DNA from: an uncultured Muribaculaceae bacterium
Lineage (GTDB): Bacteria; Bacteroidota; Bacteroidia; Bacteroidales; Muribaculaceae
Length of the DNA stretch: 54,208 nt
Direction of reading: 5' to 3'
NCBI GenBank assembly: GCA_938039795.1
Contig: CALHWU010000164.1
Span: 1 to 54,208 of the forward strand
Below, piece by piece: positions 25,055-34,987 of the stretch. Under the pieces are notes generated by a model. The model did no database searches, had not been told where the DNA came from, and was given only the letters and a program-made list of their open reading frames with translations. The position numbers and the translations under genes were made by a program. Each line of letters begins with the position of its first letter. The first letter of the stretch is position 1.

Positions 25055-27523
25055 TCACTCACCCGGTATCTCCGGGTAGAGGGTATCCCACCACTCGGGA
25101 TCATCCTGAAGCCAGCGGGCGAACCATGCGAAGATCGTGTCCTGCCAGCGGCGCCGCTTGTCGTAGTCGAGTATGTGATGATCCTGATCTTTGACGGCCA
25201 CAAACGCAGTGGGGCGGCCGAGAAGTTTGAGCGCGGTAAACATCTGTATGCTTTCTCCCACAGGCACGTTCACATCCTTGTCGCCGTGGAGGAAAAGCAG
25301 CGGAGTATGGATCCTGTCGGCGCGGAACAGCGGGCTCTGGTCGACAAACAGATCCTTGCGCGTCCAGGGATATGAGCCCCCCATCGACACCTCGCTGTAG
25401 GAGTAGCCCCAGTAGCCCTCGCCCCAGTAGCTCGTATGGTCGCTGATGCCGGCGTGGGATATCGCGGCGGCGAAGATATCGGTCACCGTCTGCAGATACT
25501 GCGTCATGAATCCGCCGTAGGAGGCGCCTATGCACCCTATCTTGTCGGCATTGACCCATGGATTCTCCCGGCAGAACTGTCTGGTACCCTCGATTATATC
25601 CTCGGCTACTCCCTGACCGGCAGTGTTGACATGGCGCGATGAGAATTCCTGTCCGAAGCCCGTGGCTCCGCTCGGATTGACCACGAGCACCACGTAGCCG
25701 AGATGCGCGTAGGCGTTGTGGGGATAGCGGCTCTCGAAGTCGCGTCCGGTCGGCGAGCATCCGCCGTAATAGTTGACTATCATCGGATATTTCTTCGAAG
25801 GATCAAACGAGGGGGGCAGATAGTAGCGGCCATGGATACTGTCGCCGCGCGAGTTGACGTAGCTCCAGGGATGGAATTCGCCCAGCTCTACGTCGGCGAG
25901 CTGCGCGGCCATAGGCTGGTCCACCAGCGTCGCCGCATCCTTGCGAAGATCCAGGCGGTAGAGGCGGTCGGCGTTCTGAGGTCCGTGACCGGTGAATGCG
26001 GCGAGGCTGCCGGTCTGCGCAATGGAGAAAGAGCCGGCCATATCCTCCGGAAGCACGATACGGCTGATTTTGCCCGACTTCGGGTCGAGCCGATAGAAAC
26101 TCATCTGATCGCGGTTTTCGGCCGTGAAATATATCTTGCCGTCAGCCTTGCTCCACTCCACAGATCCGACACTCGGATCGAAATCGCGCGTCATCGGCCT
26201 GAAGCTGCGGTCGGAGCGCGAATAGACGTAAAGCTGATTGTCGACCATCGACGGCACGCGTCCATCGGGCACGCGGTTGCCTATGCCGCCGAGAGCCTCG
26301 GGCGAGCCGGTCACGGCCACCTCCGACGCATCGGGCGAGAACAGCGCGCCGCCTATGAATCCGTCGTCGGCCACGATCGTATCGAGACTCATGTCGTCGA
26401 GGTTAAGTATGGCAAGAGTGAACACCGATGTGGGCCGCTTCTCCAGACGGCTGCGCGACAGGCGCACCAGCACCTCGCGCGAGTCTGCGCTGATGTCGAG
26501 CGGCTGCACGGTCGTGTGGCCGAATGTCAGCGGCTGCATGATGCCCGTGGCGATGTCGTATGAGGCCAGATTGTAGCGGGTGCGCCATCCCGGCTGACGG
26601 TCCTCGGGCTCCGATATGCGGTAGACGTCGGGATTCTCCTTGTATCCCTCCTCGGCGACGTAATATATCAGGGTCCGCTCGTCGGGAGTAATCATGAAAT
26701 ACCCCTCCGGCAGATTCCAGGCCATAACTTCCTCATTGCCCGTGGCAGCATCGACCACCCGGAGTTCGCGGCCGCCGATCCCTTCGGCTGTATAATAATA
26801 GCGGTCGGTCGAGGGCATCCAGGCTGCATCGGCGCGCTCGCGGCGTGCGGAGCCCTTTGCGTCGGGGCCGATCAGCATCGAGTAGCGGTCGATCTGTCCA
26901 CCGCTCCTCGCCTCCTCGTAGCGGGCAAGCATATAGCGTCCCGAAGGCGACACCGCCACCGAGCGCACCCGCCGTCCGCGGAGCACATCCTCGAGAGTGT
27001 ACATACGCCGCCGGTCCTCTCTCACCTTCATTTTTTCAGGCGTCGCGGTGACGTAGCTTATGCGCGGCGCCGCGGCCGTATCGCCGGGCTGACGCAGCCA
27101 CGCGAGCTCCACCTTGTGGGTGGCGGGCGTAAGCTGCATCTCCTCTCCAGCAGCCGCCGGGCGTCCGTCGACGGTCATGAGATAATGGTCGGCGCCGTCG
27201 ACAAGAATCCTGGCTTTGGCAAACGAGCGGTTCTCGAGACTGAAACCGAGACCCGCCACTTCGGTTTGCAAGGGTGTGGTCGCCGGAGCGGCATCCGCCG
27301 TCGGCTGATCGCTGAAACGCGGCATCCGCTTCAGCAGCGCCGAAGCCCGGTCGATTTTTTTAGCCTTGATGTCGACGGAATCGATCATCACCGGCCCCTT
27401 CACCGGCAGAGGGCTGTAATACAAGATGGATTTCACCTCCACGGTGTCGGGCGTCGCCGCGCCGGGAGCCGCCGCAACCGGCAGAGTCAGGGCCATTGCG
27501 CCCGCAACAAGTATCTTTTTCAT
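25055..27523 (-). CDS. S9 family peptidase (prolyl oligopeptidase / DPP-IV type)
   Basis: 822 residues from the ATG at 27523 (MKKILVAGAMALTLPVAAA signal peptide). Several Met codons just upstream are possible, but a -7 box at 27555-27562 puts transcription start close to 27547. The N-terminal half is a beta-propeller with an S9-typical segment ending ITPDERTLIYYVAE. The alpha/beta hydrolase domain (about 580-822) has GASYGGFM with Ser668, LFLHGDKDVNVP with the catalytic Asp, and DQDHHI with the His. It is a periplasmic exo- or oligopeptidase that could take proline-containing peptides, for example from mucin or diet. It is transcribed away from lacZ. Confidence 0.88.
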   Translation of the reverse strand: MKKILVAGAMALTLPVAAAPGAATPDTVEVKSILYYSPLPVKGPVMIDSVDIKAKKIDRASALLKRMPRFSDQPTADAAPATTPLQTEVAGLGFSLENRSFAKARILVDGADHYLMTVDGRPAAAGEEMQLTPATHKVELAWLRQPGDTAAAPRISYVTATPEKMKVREDRRRMYTLEDVLRGRRVRSVAVSPSGRYMLARYEEARSGGQIDRYSMLIGPDAKGSARRERADAAWMPSTDRYYYTAEGIGGRELRVVDAATGNEEVMAWNLPEGYFMITPDERTLIYYVAEEGYKENPDVYRISEPEDRQPGWRTRYNLASYDIATGIMQPLTFGHTTVQPLDISADSREVLVRLSRSRLEKRPTSVFTLAILNLDDMSLDTIVADDGFIGGALFSPDASEVAVTGSPEALGGIGNRVPDGRVPSMVDNQLYVYSRSDRSFRPMTRDFDPSVGSVEWSKADGKIYFTAENRDQMSFYRLDPKSGKISRIVLPEDMAGSFSIAQTGSLAAFTGHGPQNADRLYRLDLRKDAATLVDQPMAAQLADVELGEFHPWSYVNSRGDSIHGRYYLPPSFDPSKKYPMIVNYYGGCSPTGRDFESRYPHNAYAHLGYVVLVVNPSGATGFGQEFSSRHVNTAGQGVAEDIIEGTRQFCRENPWVNADKIGCIGASYGGFMTQYLQTVTDIFAAAISHAGISDHTSYWGEGYWGYSYSEVSMGGSYPWTRKDLFVDQSPLFRADRIHTPLLFLHGDKDVNVPVGESIQMFTALKLLGRPTAFVAVKDQDHHILDYDKRRRWQDTIFAWFARWLQDDPEWWDTLYPEIPGE

Positions 27524-27554
27524 CATTATCATGACTGGTTTCTGTTTCACACCT

Positions 27555-27562
27555 CAAAGTTA
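27555..27562 (-). promoter_or_regulatory. -7 box for the S9 peptidase gene
   Basis: TAACTTTG on the minus strand, about 30 bases before the preferred start codon. It argues against the farthest upstream in-frame start at 27550. Confidence 0.5.
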
Positions 27563-27584
27563 CGCAAAAAAGATAATTTTTCCC

Positions 27585-27592
27585 TACCTTTG
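27585..27592 (+). promoter_or_regulatory. -7 box for the beta-galactosidase gene
   Basis: TACCTTTG, 41 bases before the lacZ-type ATG at 27634. The -33 region is weak. It is only 22 bases from the opposing -7 box of the peptidase gene, so the two divergent promoters are intertwined. Confidence 0.5.
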
Positions 27593-27633
27593 TAGTCATA
27601 ACGATAAATCAAAACATTACCGAATCAATCCAC

Positions 27634-30600
27634 ATGAAAAAAACAGCGTTAATCAGTCTGGCTGTGGCATCGGCCTTGGGGGCCGGAGCACAGACTTTCA
27701 CCGAATGGCATGACCAGAAGGTCAACGAGGTGAACCGCGCTCCTATGCACAGCGCATATTTCGCTTATGAGAGCAAGAAGGCCGCCGATGAGGGGGTCAA
27801 GGAAAATTCCTCCAACTTTATGAGCCTCAACGGCCCCTGGAAATTCAACTGGGTGAAAGACTACACATCGCGCCCCACAGATTTTTTCAGCAAGAATTTC
27901 AACGACAAAGGATGGGACACTCTTGAAGTGCCTGCCATCTGGGAACTCAACGGTTACGGCGATCCCCTCTATATCAACCCCGGATATCCATGGAACTACC
28001 AGTTCAACAGCGAACCGCCGAAAGTGCCTACGGAGAATAACCATGTCGGATCATACCGCCGCACATTCACCATTCCCGCCGACTGGAAAGGCAAGGATAT
28101 CATAGCCCATTTCGGTGCTGTCTCGTCCAACATGTATCTCTGGGTCAACGGCAAATATGTGGGCTATGGCGAAGACTCCAAGCTTGAGCAGGAATTTGAC
28201 CTGACCCCCTATCTCGTCCCCGGCAAGGAGAACCTTATCGCCTTCCAGGTGATGCGCTGGAGCGACGGCACATATTTCGAGGATCAGGACTTCATGCGCT
28301 ACAGCGGCGTCGGACGCGACTGCTATCTCTATGCCCGCGACAAAAACCGCGTGGAGGATATCCGCGTCGTTCCCGATCTGGTCAATGACTACCGCGATGG
28401 CCGCCTGACCGTCGATGTCAAGCTCAAAGGCAAAGGTGTCACCGACCTGAAGCTCTACGACCCGCAGGGCAAGGAGGTGGCGCAGGCCACCGTCAAAGGG
28501 AGTGGCAAAGCCGTCATGGATGTCGCCTCCCCCGAGAAATGGACAGCCGAGACTCCCAGTCTTTACCGTCTCGAAGCCACTTTTGCCGGCGGCAGCGAGA
28601 CGATACCGGTAGCTGTAGGATTCCGTAAGATCGAGCTCAAGGGCGACCAGGTGCTCGTCAACGGCAAGCCCGTGCTCTTCAAGGGCGCCGACCGTCACGA
28701 GATGGATCCCGACGGCGGCTACTACGTCAGCCGCGAGCGCATGCTTCAGGACATCAAGATCATGAAGGAGCTCAACCTCAACGCCGTGCGCACATGCCAC
28801 TACCCCGACGCCAACGAATGGTATGATCTCTGCGACCAATATGGCATCTACGTGGTGGCCGAGGCCAACCTCGAAAGCCACGGTATGGGCTACGGCGAGA
28901 AATCGCTTGCCAAATTCCCTGAATTCGAGAAACCCCACATCGAGCGCAACGAGCGCAACGTGGCCCGCAACTACAACCACCCGAGCATCATCTTCTGGAG
29001 CCTCGGCAATGAGGCCGGCGACGGCGTCAACTTCGTCACCGCCTACAAGGCCGTCAAGGCCATGGACCAGAGCCGTCCCGTGCAGTACGAGCGCGCCGGA
29101 TATGCCGACCACACCGACATCTACTGCCCAATGTACGTCAGCCCCAAGGGAATGGAGGACTACGGCAAGCGCACCGACCGCACCAAGCCGATGATCCAGT
29201 GCGAGTATGCCCACGCGATGGGCAACTCCGAGGGAGGATTTAAGGAATACTGGGACGTAATCCGCAAATATCCCAACCTTCAGGGAGGATTTATCTGGGA
29301 CTTCGTCGACCAGTCGCCCCGGTGGAAAGGAAAGACCGGCAAGGAGATCTACGGCTACGCCGGCGACTTCAACGAGTATGACCCGCGCCACGACTACAAC
29401 TTCTGCAACAACGGCCTCGTCAACCCCGACCGCCGTCTCAACCCCCACGCCCATGAGGCAAAACGCGTAATGCAGAACGTATGGCTTACTCCGGTAACCG
29501 GCAAGGAAGGCGAATTCACCGTCTACAACGAATATTTCTTCCAGGATCTCGGCAACCGCTCTCTTCAGTGGACACTGCTCCACGACGGCCAGCCCGTAAG
29601 ATCAGGCATCATCGAGCACCTGAATGTCGGCCCGCAGCAGAAAGCCCACATCACCATACCCTACGGCCCCGTCACGAATGAGGGCGAATGGCTGCTCAAC
29701 ACGGCCGTCGTGACCAAAAACCGTGAGGGCATTGTCGACGCCGGAACCGTCCTCGACCGCCAGCAGACAGTAATCCGCGGCTATGAGGCCCCGGCACTGA
29801 CTATCGCAAACCACACTCTCGCCAACACTCCCGTCACTGAGCCGTCGATAAAGGACAATCTCCGCACAGTGCTCGTTGTTGAGGCTCCGGGCGTGCGCAT
29901 CGATTTCAGCCGTCAGACCGGCTTCATGACACGCTACGACGTGGACGGCACGGAAATGATACTCGACGGTTCGAGCCTCAAGCCCAACTTCTGGCGCGCT
30001 CCGACCGACAACGACTTCGGCGCCAACCTCCAGAACCGCTACCGCGCATGGCTCGACCCCACAATGAAACTCAAGAGCCTGACCGCCGAGAAGAATGCCG
30101 AAGGTCTCGTAGTGGTGAAAGCCTCCTATGACATGCCGACCGTCCAGGCCACCCTCGACATGACCTACACCATCAACAACGAGGGCGCAGTGCTTGTCAA
30201 CGAGCACATGACCGCCACTCCGGGAGCCAAGGTCAGCGACCTCTTCCGCTTCGGCATGCAGATGCAGATGCCTGAGAATTTCGACCGCATCGTCTACTAC
30301 GGACGCGGCCCCGTAGAAAACTACATCGACCGCATCCAGGCAGCCGACCTCGGTGTCTACGACCAGAAGGTCGACGACCAGTTCTACCCCTATATCCGCC
30401 CGCAGGAGACAGGCACCAAGACCGACATCCGCTACTGGAAGCAGGTGAACCATGCCGGCCGCGGCCTTGAGTTCGAAGCAGCCGAGCCCTTCTCGGCATC
30501 CGCACTCCACTACACCATCGAATCGCTCGACGAAGGCATCCACAAAGTCAACCGACACTCCGAGGAGGTCGAGAAAGCGCCGCTGACCAACCTTCTCATC

Positions 30601-30732
30601 GACAAGCGCCAGATGGGACTCGGATGCATCGACTCCTGGGGAGCGATGCCTTACGACGAATATCTCATGAAGTACGGCGACTACGATTTCAGCTTCAAGA
30701 TGACACCCGTCAGCAACGTCGTAGCTCGCTGA
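27634..30732 (+). CDS. lacZ: Beta-galactosidase, GH2 (LacZ type)
   Basis: 1032 residues with a Sec signal (MKKTALISLAVASALGAGAQ), so periplasmic, unlike E. coli LacZ. Domains in order: jelly-roll sugar-binding domain (about 45-220), Ig-like domain, TIM barrel (about 330-620) with SLGNEAGDG (acid/base Glu460) and QCEYAHAMGNS (nucleophile Glu524), a second Ig-like domain and the C-terminal beta-galactosidase small-chain domain (from about 740; FWRAPTDNDFG). It would remove terminal beta-galactose. A terminator follows, and GH27 and GH95 genes are next on the same strand, suggesting joint attack on galactose- and fucose-decorated glycans. Confidence 0.93.
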   Translation: MKKTALISLAVASALGAGAQTFTEWHDQKVNEVNRAPMHSAYFAYESKKAADEGVKENSSNFMSLNGPWKFNWVKDYTSRPTDFFSKNFNDKGWDTLEVPAIWELNGYGDPLYINPGYPWNYQFNSEPPKVPTENNHVGSYRRTFTIPADWKGKDIIAHFGAVSSNMYLWVNGKYVGYGEDSKLEQEFDLTPYLVPGKENLIAFQVMRWSDGTYFEDQDFMRYSGVGRDCYLYARDKNRVEDIRVVPDLVNDYRDGRLTVDVKLKGKGVTDLKLYDPQGKEVAQATVKGSGKAVMDVASPEKWTAETPSLYRLEATFAGGSETIPVAVGFRKIELKGDQVLVNGKPVLFKGADRHEMDPDGGYYVSRERMLQDIKIMKELNLNAVRTCHYPDANEWYDLCDQYGIYVVAEANLESHGMGYGEKSLAKFPEFEKPHIERNERNVARNYNHPSIIFWSLGNEAGDGVNFVTAYKAVKAMDQSRPVQYERAGYADHTDIYCPMYVSPKGMEDYGKRTDRTKPMIQCEYAHAMGNSEGGFKEYWDVIRKYPNLQGGFIWDFVDQSPRWKGKTGKEIYGYAGDFNEYDPRHDYNFCNNGLVNPDRRLNPHAHEAKRVMQNVWLTPVTGKEGEFTVYNEYFFQDLGNRSLQWTLLHDGQPVRSGIIEHLNVGPQQKAHITIPYGPVTNEGEWLLNTAVVTKNREGIVDAGTVLDRQQTVIRGYEAPALTIANHTLANTPVTEPSIKDNLRTVLVVEAPGVRIDFSRQTGFMTRYDVDGTEMILDGSSLKPNFWRAPTDNDFGANLQNRYRAWLDPTMKLKSLTAEKNAEGLVVVKASYDMPTVQATLDMTYTINNEGAVLVNEHMTATPGAKVSDLFRFGMQMQMPENFDRIVYYGRGPVENYIDRIQAADLGVYDQKVDDQFYPYIRPQETGTKTDIRYWKQVNHAGRGLEFEAAEPFSASALHYTIESLDEGIHKVNRHSEEVEKAPLTNLLIDKRQMGLGCIDSWGAMPYDEYLMKYGDYDFSFKMTPVSNVVAR

Positions 30733-30758
30733 CGACAGTTTCTTAACTCTACATCAAG

Positions 30759-30803
30759 GCTCCGCAGGCGCCCATTTTCCCGGCTTACCTGCGGAGCTTT
30801 TCT
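30759..30803 (+). terminator. Terminator after the beta-galactosidase gene
   Basis: GCTCCGCAGG (30759-30768) pairs with CCTGCGGAGC (30788-30797), followed by TTTTCTTT. It suggests that the downstream glycosidase genes depend on readthrough or on their own promoter. Confidence 0.75.
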
Positions 30804-30846
30804 TTACCGCCCCATATCATCGTCCGATCATTCAGTAGTTACCATT

Positions 30847-32400
30847 ATGCTCAAGTCACTCTCATGTGCGGTAATTGCCGCCGCGATCGCCGCCTCTGCC
30901 ATCCAGGCCTCCACTCCGGTGATGGGATGGAGTTCCTGGAACTCTTTCCGTGTCAACATTTCCGACTCGCTCATCATGAAGCAGGCCGACGCTCTCGTGT
31001 CGACCGGCCTCAGCCGTGCCGGCTACAACCATATCAACGTCGACGACGGCTTCTTCGGCCACCGCGATCAAGCGGGGATAATGCAGCCTCATCCGACACG
31101 CTTTCCCGGCGGAATGAGACGTGTGGCCGACCACATACATTCACTCGGCCTGAAAGCAGGAATATACTCCGATGCCGGAGCCGTCACATGCGGCTCGATA
31201 TGGGACAACGATACTATCGGACGCGGAGCGGGTCTCTACGGTCACGAAATCACCGACGCCCGCACCTACTTCGCCGACTGGGATTACGATTTCATAAAAA
31301 TAGACTACTGCGGGGCCGGACAGGAGCTCGATCTTGACGAGGAGGAACGCTATACAGCCATACGGCAGGCAATCGACAGCGTTGCCGGCAAAGAGGTGGA
31401 GCTCAACATCTGCCGGTGGGCTTTCCCGGGCACGTGGGCTGCCGGCATCGCCTCATCGTGGCGCATCAGTCCCGACATTAATCCCTCGTGGGGATCGGTA
31501 AGAAGCATCATCGCCACTTGCATGCCATTATCGGGATTCTGCCGCGACGGCCATTTCAACGACATGGACATGCTTGAGATCGGCCGCGGACTCACTCCGT
31601 CGGAAGAGCGCGTGCATTTCGGCATGTGGTGCATGATGTCAAGCCCGCTGCTGATAGGGTGCGACCTGACCAAAATTCCCGCGGAATCGCTGCAGCTGCT
31701 CACCAATCCCGAACTTATAGCGCTCAATCAGGACACTCTCGCGCTTCAGGCATATCCGGTAAAATACGAGGATGGATGCTATGTGCTCGTTAAAGACATC
31801 ATAAGCCGGCGCTCCACCACCCGTGCCGTCGCCCTATACAATCCTACCGATTCGGCGGAGCGCATCGCCGTCGCCCTATCCGACATCGAGCTTCAAGGAC
31901 CGGCCAAAGCGCGTGATCTTTTCGGACGCCGCAACCTGGCCGACGTCGCCGACACACTGGCGATGACCGTCGCCCCACACGATGTGGCGATCATAAGCCT
32001 CGACGCCGCCAGGCGGATCGAAGCCACCGTCTATGAGGCCGAATGGGCGTGGCTTCCGCTCTATAACGCTCTCGGCAAGCGTAAGAAAGAGATCTGCTTC
32101 GTCAGCGATCCGGAGGCATCCGCCGGATGGAAAGTACGCTATGCAGGCGGCCGCCGCGAAAACTCGATAATATGGCCCGAAGTGTGGTCCGACCAGGGAG
32201 GAGTCTATGAGATCACTATCGACTACGATCCCGCCCCGATGCGCTCCATCGAGCTGTATGTCAACGGCGAGCCGGCCGATCCCGCCAGCGTCAACCTTAA
32301 GCCGGGCGCCAACAAAGTGGAGATAACGGCCTCCACATCATGGGCGCCCGACATCGACCGGATCACCCTGAAGCGCTTAGCTCATTCCACATCAAGATAA
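30847..32400 (+). CDS. Alpha-galactosidase, GH27, with C-terminal carbohydrate-binding-like domain
   Basis: 517 residues with a signal peptide (cleavage near IQAS). Residues about 23-300 form the GH27 barrel: TPVMGWSSWNSF, INVDDGFF, FIKIDYCG with nucleophile Asp153, HFNDMDMLEIG with the acid/base Asp and SPLLIGCDL. A beta-sandwich typical of GH27 follows. About 120 C-terminal residues (from EATVYEAEWAW) look like a CBM35/CBM6-type module. It would release terminal alpha-galactose from host glycans (B antigen, Gal-alpha-Gal) or plant galactosides, in the periplasm. GH95 starts 13 bases after its stop, so they are co-transcribed. Confidence 0.9.
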   Translation: MLKSLSCAVIAAAIAASAIQASTPVMGWSSWNSFRVNISDSLIMKQADALVSTGLSRAGYNHINVDDGFFGHRDQAGIMQPHPTRFPGGMRRVADHIHSLGLKAGIYSDAGAVTCGSIWDNDTIGRGAGLYGHEITDARTYFADWDYDFIKIDYCGAGQELDLDEEERYTAIRQAIDSVAGKEVELNICRWAFPGTWAAGIASSWRISPDINPSWGSVRSIIATCMPLSGFCRDGHFNDMDMLEIGRGLTPSEERVHFGMWCMMSSPLLIGCDLTKIPAESLQLLTNPELIALNQDTLALQAYPVKYEDGCYVLVKDIISRRSTTRAVALYNPTDSAERIAVALSDIELQGPAKARDLFGRRNLADVADTLAMTVAPHDVAIISLDAARRIEATVYEAEWAWLPLYNALGKRKKEICFVSDPEASAGWKVRYAGGRRENSIIWPEVWSDQGGVYEITIDYDPAPMRSIELYVNGEPADPASVNLKPGANKVEITASTSWAPDIDRITLKRLAHSTSR

Positions 32401-32413
32401 AACTGAGGATACC

Positions 32414-34987
32414 ATGCATCTCCTGCCATCATTTACAATCGCGAACTGTCGGCTCTTGCTCGCTTTATCCTTGCTGACATGCGCAGCCACAATATCTGCC
32501 CGGCATCGGAGCGCCGACCGTCTATGGTCAGACATTCCGGCCTTCACCCAGGTGATGGAAAACCAGAACGAGCGCGGCCTGACCTCCGATCGCTGGGACG
32601 GACTGTGGGAGGGCGACACTGCACCGTCCCTGCCGCGTGTCCCCGACCCGTCGCCAACAATAAAAAGATGGACGCAGGGAGAGTGGATCAACCATCTTAA
32701 CGAGGAGACAGCTGCCGCCACCCGGGGAAAGTACTCCAATCCCATTCTAATCTGGGAGCAGGAATCCTATCTGACCGGCAACGGACGCATCGGGGCGTCG
32801 ACTCTGCATGGCAGCGGACGCGACCGCTATGCGCTCAATGAGGTATCGTTCTGGTCGGGAGGATTCAACGGAGGCACCATCAACTCCAGCGGCGACAAGA
32901 GCTTCAACGGCGAGAACGGCCCCGATGCCGACGATGACTGCTTCGGCGGAGCTCAGCCCGTAGCCGATTTCATCGTGGATTTCGACGCTCCGGCCAGACG
33001 CGGATCTTTCGTTCGCGAGACCCTGCTTGATGAAGGCGTCGTATCATCGTCGGCCATCCGTAAGGGCGCGCATGTCACGAGCACGGCCTTCTGCAGCTAT
33101 CCCGACCAGGTGATGGTGTTGCACTACCGCGCCGACAAGGCCGGCGCTCTCAACGCCAGGCTGCTTTTCGTCACCCAGCGCGATGAAGACTCCACCGGAG
33201 TCGGCAACGACCGCCTGACCCTCGCGAGCCATCTCCCCAACGGCATGTCGTGCGAGGCGATAGCCCACGTCCGTCCTTATGGCGGCAGACTGTCGGCCGG
33301 CAACGGATACCTCACCCTGTCAGGCGCCGACTCCGCCACCATAGTCATAGCCATAGAGACCAACTACGCTATGGACCATGCGGCAGGCTTCCGGAGCAGG
33401 CATACAGCGCAAGCCAAAGCCGCAGCGAGGATCGGCGCGGTCAGCGATCTCAGTTATGACGACCTCATACGGCGCCATTCCGCCGATTATTCGGCGCTTT
33501 ATGGCCGCCAGCAGCTCCGTCTGGGTGCCGACATGTCGCCCGACACCGTGCCTACCTACCGACGCCTGGCCGCATACCGTGAAAACGGCAACGACCCGGT
33601 CATCGACAACCTCCTTTACAATTTCGGCCGCTATCTGACCATCTCCACATCACGTCCGGGCAGTCTGCCCGGGGGCCTCCAGGGCCTGTGGAACGCCCGC
33701 GTGACTGCCCCGTGGGGCAACGACTACCACAGCAACATCAACCTGCAGATGGTCTACTGGCTTCCGGAAGTAGCCAACCTTTCGGAATGCCATCTGCCGA
33801 TGCTTGACTATCTGCGCGCCACACGCGAGCCCAACCGCCGGGCCACACGCGAGTATCTCCGCGCGATCGGACGTCCCGAGGAGGATGCCGCCGACGGTTG
33901 GCTCGTCTACACCTCCCACAATCCGTTCGGAGGCCAGGGATGGCAGGTCAATCTGCCCGGATCGGCCTGGTACGCGCTCCATTTCTGGGAACACTATGCA
34001 TTCACCCGCGACACCGCCTATCTACGCGACGAAGCATATCCGGTCATGAAAGAACTCTGCCACTATTGGGAACGCAATCTCAAGGAACTCGGAGCCGGAG
34101 GCGAAGGATTCGAGAGCGAATACAGGCCCGTCGACGTGGCGGCCTACCCTGAGCTGCGCGATATAGCTGCCGGGACTCTTGTTGTGCCCAACGGATGGTC
34201 GCCCGAAATCGGACCGCGCGGGGAGGACGGCGTAGCCCACGACCAGCAGATCGTGGCGCAGTTGTTCGCCAACACCATCAAGGCTGCCGAGACGCTCGGC
34301 GCCGACACCCTCTGGGCCGGAGCGCTCAAGGAGAAACTCTCACGCATGGCCGGCCCGCGCATCGGGGCGAAAGGCAACCTGATGGAGTGGATGATCGACC
34401 GCGATCCGGTGACCGACCACCGTCACACGTCGCATCTTTTCGCCGTATTTCCCGGCGACGCCATCAGCGCGGAGTCGACTCCCGCACTCGCTGAAGCGGC
34501 CCGCAAGTCGCTGCTGATGCGCAAGTCCTCCGGCGACAGCCGGCGCGCATTCGCATGGGCGTGGCGCTCGTGTCTGTGGGCGCGGTTCCGCGAGGGCGAC
34601 AAAGCCCACGACATGATTGAAGGGCTGGTCAGATACAACATGCTCGACAATCTGCTGACTACGCAGAATCTCCCCCTGCAGATCGACGGCAACTTCGGCG
34701 TAGCGTCGGCCATGCACGAGATGCTGCTGCAATCCCATTCCGGCATCATCGAGCTTCTTCCGGCCTCCACGGTACGCTGGCCCGAGGGAAGCATCCGGGG
34801 CGCCAGGGCGCGGGGAGGACTCGAAGTGGATATGTCATGGAAAGATGGACTGGTCACCGGCTGGACTGTCTATTCGTCAGAGCCGCACCCCGATCCCGTG
34901 ACAGTCAAAGTCAACGGACAGTATGAGACCGCAGTGCCTCTCGTGCGGCCTCAAGGGAAGCCTGACGTCCGATATCGAACCAACTGA
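32414..34987 (+). CDS. GH95 glycoside hydrolase (alpha-L-fucosidase / alpha-L-galactosidase)
   Basis: 857 residues with an N-terminal signal (hydrophobic LLLALSLLTCAATISA). The N-terminal beta-sandwich (about 100-380) is followed by an (alpha/alpha)6 barrel. HSNINLQMVYW gives Asn441 and Asn443, matching the catalytic-base asparagine pair known from Bifidobacterium AfcA; WSPEIGP gives Glu598 (acid), and LQIDGNFG gives Asp758. The normal target would be alpha-1,2-fucose, as on blood-group H, A and B structures, human-milk oligosaccharides or xyloglucan; some members act on alpha-L-galactose. Its last 77 bases overlap the convergent murU-like gene. Confidence 0.9.
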   Translation: MHLLPSFTIANCRLLLALSLLTCAATISARHRSADRLWSDIPAFTQVMENQNERGLTSDRWDGLWEGDTAPSLPRVPDPSPTIKRWTQGEWINHLNEETAAATRGKYSNPILIWEQESYLTGNGRIGASTLHGSGRDRYALNEVSFWSGGFNGGTINSSGDKSFNGENGPDADDDCFGGAQPVADFIVDFDAPARRGSFVRETLLDEGVVSSSAIRKGAHVTSTAFCSYPDQVMVLHYRADKAGALNARLLFVTQRDEDSTGVGNDRLTLASHLPNGMSCEAIAHVRPYGGRLSAGNGYLTLSGADSATIVIAIETNYAMDHAAGFRSRHTAQAKAAARIGAVSDLSYDDLIRRHSADYSALYGRQQLRLGADMSPDTVPTYRRLAAYRENGNDPVIDNLLYNFGRYLTISTSRPGSLPGGLQGLWNARVTAPWGNDYHSNINLQMVYWLPEVANLSECHLPMLDYLRATREPNRRATREYLRAIGRPEEDAADGWLVYTSHNPFGGQGWQVNLPGSAWYALHFWEHYAFTRDTAYLRDEAYPVMKELCHYWERNLKELGAGGEGFESEYRPVDVAAYPELRDIAAGTLVVPNGWSPEIGPRGEDGVAHDQQIVAQLFANTIKAAETLGADTLWAGALKEKLSRMAGPRIGAKGNLMEWMIDRDPVTDHRHTSHLFAVFPGDAISAESTPALAEAARKSLLMRKSSGDSRRAFAWAWRSCLWARFREGDKAHDMIEGLVRYNMLDNLLTTQNLPLQIDGNFGVASAMHEMLLQSHSGIIELLPASTVRWPEGSIRGARARGGLEVDMSWKDGLVTGWTVYSSEPHPDPVTVKVNGQYETAVPLVRPQGKPDVRYRTN

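Noticed and set aside
28051..29583. A 510-residue open frame on the minus strand
   Set aside because: Antisense to the beta-galactosidase gene, with repetitive Val/Leu/Ala/Asp composition mirroring its codons; no motif.
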